NCBI RefSeq assembly: GCF_002067135.1
Contig: NZ_CP020105.1
Coordinates: 186,001-250,000 of the forward strand
Length of the DNA stretch: 64,000 nt
Direction: 5' to 3'
Source of the DNA: Spirosoma rigui
GTDB taxonomy: Bacteria; Bacteroidota; Bacteroidia; Cytophagales; Spirosomataceae
In this document: one piece after another, positions 1-8,573 of the stretch
Numbering within the stretch: the stretch's first letter is position 1
Layout of the letters: the number at the start of each line of letters is the position of its first letter
Program-made: the position numbers and the translations under genes
The notes under the pieces: generated by a model
Told to the model about the DNA's origin: nothing
Database searches by the model: none
The model's input: only the letters and a program-made list of their open reading frames with translations

Positions 1-69
1 GCCCTTACAAATTTCCGTTTTCGACCGATAAGACCGATTCCTGCTTTACAACCCTCCTTTTCGACTATC

Positions 70-1665
70 ATGCTTTCAGAAACAGACGCGCAACGTCAGG
101 CTGCCACAAAAACGAGTTCGCTGATCAGCGTCATTGGCGCATCGTCGGTCGGGACGCTCATCGAGTGGTATGATTTCTACATTTTCGGCTCGCTGGCAAC
201 GGTGCTGGCCACCAAATTTTTCCCGGAGGGCAACCCCACAGCCGCGTTCCTGTCAACCCTGGCGACGTTCGCAGCTGGCTTCGTAGTCCGCCCGTTCGGC
301 GCGTTATTTTTCGGGCGGTTGGGCGACCTCATTGGCCGGAAGTACACGTTCATGGTGACGCTGATGCTGATGGGCGGGGCTACCTTCGCCATTGGACTGA
401 TTCCGAGCTACGAAACGATCGGGTTTATGGCCCCGCTGCTCGTACTCATCCTGCGGCTCCTGCAGGGACTGGCCCTCGGCGGTGAATATGGCGGAGCGGC
501 CACCTACGTTGCCGAACACTCGCCCGCCAGCAAACGGGGTTTCTGGACATCCTGGATTCAGACTACCGCCACCGTGGGCCTGTTCATTTCCCTGCTGGTC
601 ATTCTGGTGACGCGCAAGTCGATCTCCAAAGAAGAGTTCGACGAATGGGGCTGGCGCATCCCGTTCCTGGTTTCCATTTTTATGGTCCTCATCTCCTACG
701 TGATCCGGAAGAACATGAGCGAGTCGCCCCTGTTCGCCAAGGCGAAGGCCGAAGGAAAGACCTCGACGAACCCGCTGAAAGAGAGCTTCGGCAACAAGCT
801 GAACTTCAAGTTTGTGCTGCTGGCGCTGTTTGGCGCTACCATGGGACAGGGTGTGGTATGGTATACGGGGCAGTTCTACGCGATGAACTTCATCAAGACC
901 GTTTGTAACGTCGACGCCATCCAGTCCGACGAGCTGATGACAGTGGCGCTGCTGATGGGAACGCCTTTCTTCGTGCTGTTTGGCTGGCTGTCGGACAAGA
1001 TTGGCCGGAAGGGCATTATGATGGCGGGGATGCTGGTAGCCATTCTGACCTACCGCCCCATTTACGAAAAAATGTACCAGACGACGAACCTGACCAACAA
1101 ACAGGAAGTCGAGGCCAGCCGCCTTATCAGCTCCACCCTGGCCGCCGACCCTAAAGTGACCGGGGCCAAAATCAAAACAACGACCGTAAAGCGGGTTTAT
1201 ACCGACGGCACCCAGCTGACCGAAGTGACGAAACTGAAAATAGCGGCCGATGCCACCGCCGAACCTGCCAAACCCGAGCTCAAAAAAACCGTCCTTGTCA
1301 CCGATACCGACCGGTGGACGCTGATCTGGCTGGTATTTATCCAGGTGATCTACGTAACGCTGGTGTACGGCCCCATTGCCGCGTTCCTGGTGGAGATGTT
1401 CCCAACCAAAATTCGCTATACCTCCATGTCGCTGCCGTACCACATTGGCAATGGCGTTTTCGGCGGGTTGCTGCCCGCCGTAGCCACCTACCTGGCTACC
1501 GGCGCGAACGAAGCGAACGTAGCCGCTGAAAAAGCTGGCTCGGCCGCGCCCTATGCCGCGCCGTACCTGGAGGGACTCTGGTATCCAATCCTGGTCGCAG
1601 CCGTCAGCCTGGTCATTGGCCTGGTCTACATCAAAAATCGGCCTCAAGTCGCCGAAGGGGCCTAG
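70..1665 (+). CDS. MFS transporter, metabolite:H+ symporter (MHS/ProP-ShiA type)
   Basis: Inner-membrane secondary transporter of the major facilitator superfamily. The EWYDFYIFG motif after the first helix start (residues 32-40) and the loop 2-3 signature GRLGDLIGRK (about 82-91) are typical of the metabolite:H+ symporter subfamily (ProP, ShiA, KgtP). The loop 8-9 copy GWLSDKIGRKG is near 304-314. At 531 residues it is about 90 longer than usual: a hydrophilic, Lys/Thr-rich stretch at about 335-420 sits between late helices. Downstream lie a small membrane protein, a propionyl-CoA synthetase and an acetyl-CoA synthetase on the same strand, so a short-chain carboxylate such as acetate or propionate is a reasonable substrate guess; the sequence itself does not fix it. 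No clear promoter is seen in the 69 bases upstream. Confidence 0.85.
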   Translation: MLSETDAQRQAATKTSSLISVIGASSVGTLIEWYDFYIFGSLATVLATKFFPEGNPTAAFLSTLATFAAGFVVRPFGALFFGRLGDLIGRKYTFMVTLMLMGGATFAIGLIPSYETIGFMAPLLVLILRLLQGLALGGEYGGAATYVAEHSPASKRGFWTSWIQTTATVGLFISLLVILVTRKSISKEEFDEWGWRIPFLVSIFMVLISYVIRKNMSESPLFAKAKAEGKTSTNPLKESFGNKLNFKFVLLALFGATMGQGVVWYTGQFYAMNFIKTVCNVDAIQSDELMTVALLMGTPFFVLFGWLSDKIGRKGIMMAGMLVAILTYRPIYEKMYQTTNLTNKQEVEASRLISSTLAADPKVTGAKIKTTTVKRVYTDGTQLTEVTKLKIAADATAEPAKPELKKTVLVTDTDRWTLIWLVFIQVIYVTLVYGPIAAFLVEMFPTKIRYTSMSLPYHIGNGVFGGLLPAVATYLATGANEANVAAEKAGSAAPYAAPYLEGLWYPILVAAVSLVIGLVYIKNRPQVAEGA

Positions 1666-1702
1666 TATCGCTATCCAACTCACCCCAAGACATTCGAAAA
1701 AA

Positions 1703-1921
1703 ATGAACACCCTCAAACGATACCTTGGCATTCTCTGGCTTGCGCTGGCGGCCCTCTGCGCTTATTTCACCATCACTTCGCTGGGTATTCCCAAGCTGAC
1801 ATCGGGCAAGACCGATGACCTGGTTTTCGGCCTTATCATCGTCTTCGTCCTCATGCCGATCATTGTGGGGGGGCTGGTTCGGTTCGGTCTGTACGCACTC
1901 CAGGGCGAATATGACGATTAA
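1703..1921 (+). CDS. small two-helix membrane protein
   Basis: A 72-residue protein with two hydrophobic segments (about residues 8-28 and 39-62) and an acidic C-terminus (GEYDD). The ATG at 1703 is 37 bases after the transporter stop and 47 bases before the next gene, so it probably belongs to the same transcript. In Bacteroidota, small proteins of this size often accompany MHS-type transporters; a role as accessory or stabilising subunit is a guess from position. No catalytic motif is visible. Confidence 0.7.
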   Translation: MNTLKRYLGILWLALAALCAYFTITSLGIPKLTSGKTDDLVFGLIIVFVLMPIIVGGLVRFGLYALQGEYDD

Positions 1922-1968
1922 CGCGCCGGCGCGGCTGCCGGCTGCCGGCTCTGACCCATACCTATCCT

Positions 1969-3924
1969 ATGCCTTACGCCGATACCTACCCCTACAGCCT
2001 GACCCACCCGGACGATTTCTGGGCGAAGCAGGCCCGATCGATCCCCTGGTTCCGACAGCCGGCGCGTATCCTGTCGGCCGGCGCGGCTGACTACGCCCGG
2101 GATAAGCAGGACCCCGCCTGGACGGAGGCCATGAATCGGGGGGAGGCCCGCTGGTTTGCCGATGGACAGCTCAACACCTGCTACGCGGCCCTCGACTACC
2201 ACGTTGAGCAGGGCCGCGCCGACCAGGATGCCCTGATCTACGACTCGCCCGTGACCCAAACGGTTCGGCGGTTCACCTACCGCCAGCTGCGCGACGAGGT
2301 CGCGAAGGTAGCCGGGGCGTTACAGGCACTCGGTGTTACCAAAGGTGATACCGTCGTGATTTACATGCCCATGATTCCCGAAACGGCCTTCGCCATGCTG
2401 GCCTGCGCCCGTATCGGGGCCGTTCACTCGGTCGTGTTCGGTGGGTTTGCCCCGCACGAGCTGGCCCTGCGCATCGACGACGCCCACCCTGACGTAGTAC
2501 TATCGGCCTCCTGCGGCATCGAGTTCGGCACGGTTATTCCGTACAAACCGCTGCTCAACGATGCCCTGCAACGGGCTACGCACCAACCTGGTCACTGCCT
2601 GATTCTGCAACGCCCGCAGTGCACCGCCGAACTGCAGCCGGGTCGCGACCACGACTGGCAGTCCCTTGTGGATGCCGTCGAAACCGCCGACTGCGTGCCC
2701 GTAGCGGCCACCGACCCGCTGTACATTCTCTACACGTCCGGCACAACGGGCAAACCAAAGGGCATTGTGCGCGACAACGGCGGTCATGCCGTGGCCCTCA
2801 ACTACAGCATGGGCGCAGTGTATAACCTGCAGCCCGGTCAGGTGATATTCACCGCGTCGGATTTTGGCTGGGCGGTGGGTCACAGCTACTCAGTCTACGG
2901 GCCGCTGCTGCGCGGCTGCACGTCGGTCATTCTGGAGGGCAAACCCGTCCGGACACCCGACGCCGGTACGTTCTGGCGGGTAGTGCAGGACTACGGCGTC
3001 AACGTGCTGTTTACGGCCCCCACGGCGTTCCGGGCCATCCGAAAAGAAGATCCTGATGCGGAGCGCAGCCGCGGTTATGACCTCTCATCGCTGCAGGCGG
3101 TGTTTGTGGCCGGTGAACGCTGCGACCCGTCTACGCTGCATTGGCTCGAGTCCATCGTTAACGTACCGGTCATTGACCACTGGTGGCAAACGGAATCCGG
3201 CTGGCCTATGGTTGCCAACCCGCTGGGTATCGAAGCCCTGCCCGTTAAACCCGGCTCGGCCACCAAACCCGTCTGCGGCTACGATCTGCAGATCCTGGAC
3301 GAAGACGGGCACCCCGTGGGACCCAACGAAACCGGTCTGGTATGCCTTAAACTGCCCCTGCCACCCGGTTGCCTGCCCACCCTCTGGCACGACGACCAGC
3401 GGTTCCGGGACGCCTACCTGAGCCGTTTTCCGGGTTACTATCTCTCCGGCGATGGCGGGTATGTGGATGACGACGGGTACGTGTTTATCATGGGCCGCGT
3501 AGACGACGTGATCAACGTAGCGGGGCACCGGCTCTCGACCGGCGAGATGGAAGAGCTGCTGGGCAGTCATCCGGCGGTAGCCGAGTGCGCCGTAGTGGGC
3601 ATTGCCTGTCCCCTGCGCGGACAACGGCCGCTGGGATTTGTCGTGCTCAAAGACGGCGTCCGGATCGATGAGCGCACCCTCGAAGCCGAGCTGGTGGCGC
3701 TGCTGCGCGACCGGATCGGGGCGGTTGCTTACTTCCGGAACGCCCTCGTAGTACAACGCCTGCCTAAGACGCGGTCGGGCAAGATTCTGCGCAAAACCAT
3801 CCGGCAACTTGCCGACGGCGAAACCTATACCATCCCGTCTACCATTGACGACCCCCTGATTCTGGACGAGATCACCGGGGCCCTGGCCAGCCGGCAGCTC
3901 GGTATTGCCTTCGATTCAGAGTAG
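1969..3924 (+). CDS. prpE: propionyl-CoA synthetase (PrpE/ACSS3-type)
   Basis: Acyl-adenylate-forming enzyme (ANL superfamily) of 651 residues, converting propionate, ATP and CoA to propionyl-CoA in the cytoplasm. The P-loop-like A3 motif YTSGTTGKPKG is at about residue 255, the A5 region reads WWQTESGWPM, and the C-terminal A10 lysine lies in KTRSGK (Lys605). Two details favour the PrpE/ACSS3 branch over Acs: SGWP instead of TGG after WWQTE, and the PLPPGC motif near residue 463. Lys605 is the residue usually controlled by acylation in this family. It lies between a symporter gene and acs, which suggests uptake and activation of propionate and acetate. Broader use of short acyl chains cannot be excluded. 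Confidence 0.85.
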   Translation: MPYADTYPYSLTHPDDFWAKQARSIPWFRQPARILSAGAADYARDKQDPAWTEAMNRGEARWFADGQLNTCYAALDYHVEQGRADQDALIYDSPVTQTVRRFTYRQLRDEVAKVAGALQALGVTKGDTVVIYMPMIPETAFAMLACARIGAVHSVVFGGFAPHELALRIDDAHPDVVLSASCGIEFGTVIPYKPLLNDALQRATHQPGHCLILQRPQCTAELQPGRDHDWQSLVDAVETADCVPVAATDPLYILYTSGTTGKPKGIVRDNGGHAVALNYSMGAVYNLQPGQVIFTASDFGWAVGHSYSVYGPLLRGCTSVILEGKPVRTPDAGTFWRVVQDYGVNVLFTAPTAFRAIRKEDPDAERSRGYDLSSLQAVFVAGERCDPSTLHWLESIVNVPVIDHWWQTESGWPMVANPLGIEALPVKPGSATKPVCGYDLQILDEDGHPVGPNETGLVCLKLPLPPGCLPTLWHDDQRFRDAYLSRFPGYYLSGDGGYVDDDGYVFIMGRVDDVINVAGHRLSTGEMEELLGSHPAVAECAVVGIACPLRGQRPLGFVVLKDGVRIDERTLEAELVALLRDRIGAVAYFRNALVVQRLPKTRSGKILRKTIRQLADGETYTIPSTIDDPLILDEITGALASRQLGIAFDSE

Positions 3925-4101
3925 CCGCAACGGGTAGGCGCGGGGTGTCAAATTCATCCGGACGGGCGTTCCGGCACCACCCCTGTGCCCACCCTCCTAA
4001 CCCGCCATTCACGGCCAGTCAGCAAAAAAGCCGCCTAACAGTCGACGCCGTTCCCCGTTAAGTTTATACCTTTAATCCGTTATCTTATACATCCTGTACC
4101 C

Positions 4102-5994
4102 ATGTTTATTAAAACCTTTGAGGAATACCAAACCGCTTACCAACAGAGTGTAGATGATCCTGAGTCATTTTGGGCCGAAATAGCGCAGGAGTTTCAGTGG
4201 CGTAAACCCTGGAAAAAAACGTTGCAGTGGAACTTCGAAGAGCCCGATGTGAAATGGTTCGTAGGCGGTAAACTCAACATCACCGAAAACTGCCTTGACC
4301 GGCATCTCGCCGAGCGGGGCGATCAGCCCGCCATCATCTGGGAACCCAACGACCCCAATGAACCCGGCGTTACGCTGACCTACCGGATGCTCCACGACCA
4401 GGTATGCCGGTTTGCCAATGTACTCAAGCGCAATGGTGTCGTGAAGGGCGACCGTGTCTGCATCTACATGCCTATGGTGCCCGAGCTGGCCATTGCCGTG
4501 CTCGCCTGCGCCCGCATCGGCGCTATTCACTCCGTCGTGTTTGGTGGTTTTTCGGCGCAGAGCATCGCCGACCGCATCAACGACGCTAAATGTAAACTCA
4601 TCATTACGTCGGACGGGGCTTACCGGGGCAACAAGGAAATCCCGATGAAGAACACCGTCGACGATGCCCTGATCGGTTGCCCGACCGTTGAGCGCGTCAT
4701 TGTCCTGACCCGTACCCGCACCCCGGTAGCCATGTTCAAAGGGCGCGACGTGTGGTGGGAACAGGAACTGAAGCAGGTCACCGCCGACTGCCCCGCCGAG
4801 GAGATGGACGCCGAAGACACGCTGTTTATCCTGTATACGTCCGGCTCGACGGGCAAGCCCAAGGGCGTGGTGCATACCACCGGCGGCTACATGGTTTACG
4901 CGGCCTACACTTTCCAGAATGTCTTTCAATACAAGCCGGGGCAGGTGTTTTTCTGCACCGCCGATATCGGCTGGATCACGGGGCACAGCTACATCGTATA
5001 CGGGCCGCTGGCCTGTGGCGCCACGTCGCTGCTGTTCGAGGGCGTTCCAACCTATCCCGACGCGGGCCGGTTCTGGGACATCGTCGATAAGCACCAGGTG
5101 AGCACGCTCTACACCGCTCCTACCGCCATCCGGTCGCTCATGGGTGCCGGGCTCGACTTCGTTAAAGGCCACGACCTGAGCAGCCTGGAAGTACTGGGCT
5201 CGGTAGGCGAACCGATCAACGAGGAAGCCTGGCACTGGTATGACGATAACATCGGTCACAACCGCTGCCCCATCGTCGATACGTGGTGGCAGACCGAAAC
5301 CGGCGGCCTTATGATTTCGCCCATCGCCAACGTAACACCCCTCAAACCGGCGTTTGCCAGCCTGCCCCTGCCGGGTGTGCAGCCCATCCTGGTCGACGAG
5401 AATGGGAAGGAGATTGAAGGCAACGGCGTGAGCGGTAACCTGTGCATCAAATTTCCGTGGCCGGGTATTCTCCGCACCACCTACGGCGACCACGAACGCT
5501 GCCGGCAGACCTATTTCGCGACGTATCCCGGCCTGTACTTCACCGGCGACGGCTGCCTGCGCGACGAGGATGGCTACTACCGGATTACGGGCCGCGTCGA
5601 CGACGTACTGAACGTGTCGGGTCACCGCATCGGCACCGCCGAAGTGGAAAATGCCATCAATATGCACACGGGCGTGGTCGAAAGCGCCGTTGTGGGCTAC
5701 CCGCACGACATTAAAGGGCAGGGTATCTACGCCTATGTTATTACTGATCAGCAATCGGACCACGACGCCGACCTGACCAAACGCGATATTCTGGCCACGG
5801 TGAGCCGGGTCATTGGCCCCATCGCCAAGCCGGACAAGATCCAGTTTGTGAGCGGTCTGCCCAAAACGCGGTCGGGCAAGATCATGCGCCGGATTCTGCG
5901 CAAAATTGCTGAGGGCGACATGAATAATCTGGGCGATATCAGCACGCTGCTCGATCCGGCCGTCGTGGAAGAGATTAAAACCGGTAAATTATAA
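4102..5994 (+). CDS. acs: acetyl-CoA synthetase
   Basis: AMP-forming acetate-CoA ligase of 630 residues. The A3 motif YTSGSTGKPKG starts at residue 245; the acetate-pocket region WWQTETGG (near residue 397) is typical of Acs, where PrpE has SGWP; the acylation-site lysine is Lys593 in KTRSGK. It supplies acetyl-CoA from acetate. The 177-base gap from prpE and a weak TAAGTTTA element at 4059-4066 suggest its own promoter. A strong hairpin terminator follows at 6005-6084, ending the carboxylate-use cluster. Confidence 0.93.
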   Translation: MFIKTFEEYQTAYQQSVDDPESFWAEIAQEFQWRKPWKKTLQWNFEEPDVKWFVGGKLNITENCLDRHLAERGDQPAIIWEPNDPNEPGVTLTYRMLHDQVCRFANVLKRNGVVKGDRVCIYMPMVPELAIAVLACARIGAIHSVVFGGFSAQSIADRINDAKCKLIITSDGAYRGNKEIPMKNTVDDALIGCPTVERVIVLTRTRTPVAMFKGRDVWWEQELKQVTADCPAEEMDAEDTLFILYTSGSTGKPKGVVHTTGGYMVYAAYTFQNVFQYKPGQVFFCTADIGWITGHSYIVYGPLACGATSLLFEGVPTYPDAGRFWDIVDKHQVSTLYTAPTAIRSLMGAGLDFVKGHDLSSLEVLGSVGEPINEEAWHWYDDNIGHNRCPIVDTWWQTETGGLMISPIANVTPLKPAFASLPLPGVQPILVDENGKEIEGNGVSGNLCIKFPWPGILRTTYGDHERCRQTYFATYPGLYFTGDGCLRDEDGYYRITGRVDDVLNVSGHRIGTAEVENAINMHTGVVESAVVGYPHDIKGQGIYAYVITDQQSDHDADLTKRDILATVSRVIGPIAKPDKIQFVSGLPKTRSGKIMRRILRKIAEGDMNNLGDISTLLDPAVVEEIKTGKL

Positions 5995-6004
5995 GGATCT
6001 GCGT

Positions 6005-6084
6005 AGGCGTGTGGTGTGAGTGTGACGGGATTAACCGGGCTACCGTGCCGGCACTCGACACACCCACACCACACGCCTTTTTTG
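6005..6084 (+). terminator. rho-independent terminator after acs
   Basis: A 14-base arm (6005-6018) pairs with 6065-6078 and is followed directly by a run of T. The spacer between the arms is long. It starts 11 bases after the acs stop. Confidence 0.7.
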
Positions 6085-6108
6085 CACCCGCAACAATCAG
6101 CTTCCTGG

Positions 6109-6152
6109 CTGATACTGGTCAGGTTGGCAACGCCCTCCGCAGGCTTGTTTTG
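6109..6152 (+). promoter_or_regulatory. FixK/FNR-like box and -7 element for the membrane protein-USP pair
   Basis: The palindrome CTGATACTGGTCAG (6109-6122) is followed after 22 bases by TTGTTTTG (6145-6152), a near match to the Bacteroidota -7 consensus. The same box, spacing and -7 element recur across the window (see findings). Activation by the receiver-CRP regulator at 30467-31528 is inferred. Confidence 0.72.
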
Positions 6153-6172
6153 TAGCATAATCCAAACAGGAA

Positions 6173-6511
6173 ATGCTCATGGCAACGCTCAGTCAATCAA
6201 CCCCCAGTTATACCATTCCCTCAGGCAGCAGCTGGTTAGCGGCCTATAACGCCTTCATCGAAAAAGCGGAGTTCACCCGCGTTGGCTGGGCCGCTACGGC
6301 CATTATCGTGCAGGGCTGCATCCTGACGCCCGCCTTTCTGCTCGTCATGTTCACCTTTGGCGGGGGCGACTGGCAACTGCTGACGGCGAACCTCAGCTTC
6401 TTTCTCGTCCTCGTTCCGGTACTGTCGGCCCTGCCGGTAAAATACATCATCCCGGCTTTTGCGTTCAGCACCGTACTCCACCTCACGCTGATCGTCATGG
6501 ATCTGCTGTAA
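6173..6511 (+). CDS. hypothetical three-helix membrane protein
   Basis: A 112-residue protein (second possible ATG at 6179) with a polar N-terminus of about 35 residues and three hydrophobic segments (about 40-62, 68-85 and 90-111). No known family is recognised. It sits behind a FixK-like box promoter and 22 bases before a universal stress protein gene, so it is probably co-induced with that gene. Function unknown. Confidence 0.7.
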   Translation: MLMATLSQSTPSYTIPSGSSWLAAYNAFIEKAEFTRVGWAATAIIVQGCILTPAFLLVMFTFGGGDWQLLTANLSFFLVLVPVLSALPVKYIIPAFAFSTVLHLTLIVMDLL

Positions 6512-6533
6512 GAACCCACTAACCGCTACCCGT

Positions 6534-7355
6534 ATGAAAACCATCGTTGCGGCTACCGACTTTTCGGCACATGCCAACCAGGCTACCCACGTGGCTATGC
6601 AACTGGCCCGTACCCAGAAAGCGACCCTCATTCTGGTCCATGTGTTTCATTTCTGGCCTACCAACCCGGCCGAAACCGGGCGTGACTTCCCGCTCAGCGC
6701 CCAGGCAATGCGTACCGAGAGTCAGCAGGCGCTGAAGAAGCTGGCCCACGATCTGCACCAGCGGTACGGGGCGGAGACACCAATCCATTGTATTACCAAA
6801 GAGGGGTATGCGATCCCGTCCATCCGCGAAGTCACCGCCGACGTGCGGGCTGACCTGCTCATTATGTCGACCGTGGGTACATCGCCCCAGAGCGCTCAGT
6901 TGATGGGCAGTATTGCGACGGGCATGGTTGCCGAAACGACCGTTCCGCTGCTGCTGATACCCCCTTCGGCCCACTATGCAAGCATCCGGAACGTAGTGCT
7001 GGGCGTGGACCTCGACACCCCGCCCAACGTGGTCGCGCTGGATACCGCACTGCGGTTTGCGCGGCAGTTCAAATGCGTCGTTAACGTCTTGTGCATCCAC
7101 GATAACCCTACCGACCCGGAGGTCCACGCCAAAGCGGAGCACATCCGGCGGCTAATGACGCCGGTACCCCACACGCTGACCATCCAGCCCGGCGAGGATG
7201 TGTACGAGACACTGCTCACGTTTGCCCACGCCAACAAAGCCGACCTGATTATGATGCTGCCCCAGCCGCACGGCTGGTTCAGACGCCTGTTTGCGGATGG
7301 CGAAACCGAGCGTATGGCACGCCTGACGGATTTGCCGCTGCTGGCCATCGTTTAA
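6534..7355 (+). CDS. universal stress protein, tandem UspA domains
   Basis: A 273-residue cytoplasmic protein made of two UspA folds (about 1-145 and 146-273). The N-terminal strand MKTIVAATDFS is diagnostic. The nucleotide-binding loop of the first domain is partly kept (VGTS...MGS near residues 115-128), while the second domain has MMLPQPHGWFRRLF and has lost the usual G-2x-G-9x-G(S/T) signature, so ATP binding may be reduced. It follows a small membrane protein in what is likely a two-gene operon under a FixK-like box. It is one of six full-length tandem USPs in the window. Confidence 0.92.
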   Translation: MKTIVAATDFSAHANQATHVAMQLARTQKATLILVHVFHFWPTNPAETGRDFPLSAQAMRTESQQALKKLAHDLHQRYGAETPIHCITKEGYAIPSIREVTADVRADLLIMSTVGTSPQSAQLMGSIATGMVAETTVPLLLIPPSAHYASIRNVVLGVDLDTPPNVVALDTALRFARQFKCVVNVLCIHDNPTDPEVHAKAEHIRRLMTPVPHTLTIQPGEDVYETLLTFAHANKADLIMMLPQPHGWFRRLFADGETERMARLTDLPLLAIV

Positions 7356-7368
7356 TAGCCCCGATATA

Positions 7369-7414
7369 CTGACGCCGTCGCCAAACCTAGTAGCGTTTAA
7401 CGACGGCGTCAGTG
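7369..7414. terminator. hairpin between USP gene and kinase pseudogene
   Basis: A 13-base perfect inverted repeat (7369-7381 with 7402-7414) separates the converging USP gene and the histidine kinase remnant. No long T-run follows on either strand, so terminator activity is likely but not certain. Confidence 0.5.
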
Positions 7415-7474
7415 TTATGTTATGTTGAAACAGTCCTACAAAACTGTGTTTCCCTCCGGGCCACTCGCGATGGG

Positions 7475-8161
7475 TCAGGGAGCGGGAATGTACAGGTCAA
7501 ACCGGGCCCCGTTGCCAGGTTCGCTGGATGCCTCGATCAGGCCGTGGTGGTTCTCAATGATTTTCCGCACCAGGGCCAGCCCCATACCGGTTCCCTCTTA
7601 CTGAGCTTGAATCTGTAATCGCTGAAATATATCGATTATCTTTTCGCTGTATTGAGGGTCAAAGCCAATACCCGTGTCGGTAAACGTAATGTGGCAATAG
7701 GTTTGATCGGACAGCAGGGTTGGCATACCGGTCTTGTTCCCTTTAAGGAACTGACTTTTTATAGTAATCAGCAGGGGTCGGTCGGGACTGTAAAACTTAA
7801 GCGCGTTATCGATCAGGTGATGTAGAACTTGATAAAACTGAACGACAATGACCGGAGCGTAGCCCAATTTATCAGTTATGAACATCGCTTGTTTGACCTC
7901 GGCGACTTCTGCAAAGTCGGCAATCACCTCGATGGCCAGAGCGCGCAGGTTTGTGCTTTCGATGGTGTGGCTGCCTGAGTTCAGACGAGAAAAAGCCAGC
8001 AAATCCTGAATAAGTATCCGCATCCGACCAGCGGAGTGCTGGATACGCTGAAAGTAATCCTTGCCCGCCACCGTCAGGGTCTGTTGTTCGGTATCGAGGA
8101 TGCGCCCTACCAGGGTTTGTATCTTACGCAGGGGCTCCTGTAGATCGTGGCTTACAGGTAA
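7475..8161 (-). pseudogene. sensor histidine kinase remnant, truncated and with an in-frame stop
   Basis: On the minus strand the frame opens with VSHDLQEPLRKIQ, the H-box of a HisKA domain, and continues through dimerisation helices, an N-box (HLIDNALKF) and a G1 box (DTGIGFDP). A TAA at 7598-7600 interrupts the frame exactly where related kinases read QYEGTG. The same frame resumes with EGTGMGLALVRKIIENHHG and ends at 7475. A single-base change of a Tyr codon (TAC or TAT to TAA) would explain the stop. The sensor part is missing: a TGA lies three codons before the H-box histidine region, and the DNA beyond does not read as PAS or other input domain. Base composition is lower in GC than the neighbours. 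Confidence 0.82.
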
Positions 8162-8573
8162 TCAACTAAAGTGCCGGTTCGGTAAGCTAGAACGGCCCGG
8201 CATCCTCGCAAAGAGCTCACAACCCTTACAAAAGGGCTTTTGTCACCATTTGGACCATATACGCTAAATAAATCTGTTTTATTCGCAACGCAGCGTCGTA
8301 TGTTCTTTAATGCTTTTCGCCCCCTGGCATCCAGTGCACCAAAATCGGAATGGTCCTTCAATCGCGGAGTACTTGCCGTCAAGGGCGAGCGAACATACTC
8401 GATCCATACAAAATCAATTAATGCGTCAAGGTCATAGACGCTTACGAAAACGGCCAGCGACTACTCCCGTTTGTCAGGTATTAGTCGTGCGGATAGAGAA
8501 AACGGACGTCTATACGGGGAGTTCATGATGTGGTCGTTGGGGTGGGCAGGAGTGGCGAACCCCCGTCCAGGCT
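8162..8573. other. unassigned stretch between kinase remnant and hemN
   Basis: About 410 bases with no convincing gene. A minus-strand frame at 8152-8382 (76 codons) resembles no family I recognise and ends inside the kinase remnant. The abrupt loss of kinase similarity at 8161 marks an old recombination or deletion junction. No transposase motif or terminal repeat was found. Confidence 0.4.

Noticed and set aside
304..1731. Long minus-strand open frame opposite the symporter gene
   Set aside because: Shadow of a GC-rich gene: product is Gln/His/Arg/Gly-rich without family features, and the plus strand encodes a clear MFS protein.
4165..5763. 532-codon minus-strand open frame opposite acs
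   Set aside because: Antisense shadow; acs on the plus strand has all motifs of the family.
8152..8382. Minus-strand frame considered as a transposase fragment
   Set aside because: No DDE motif, no terminal repeats and no recognisable similarity; left as unassigned.
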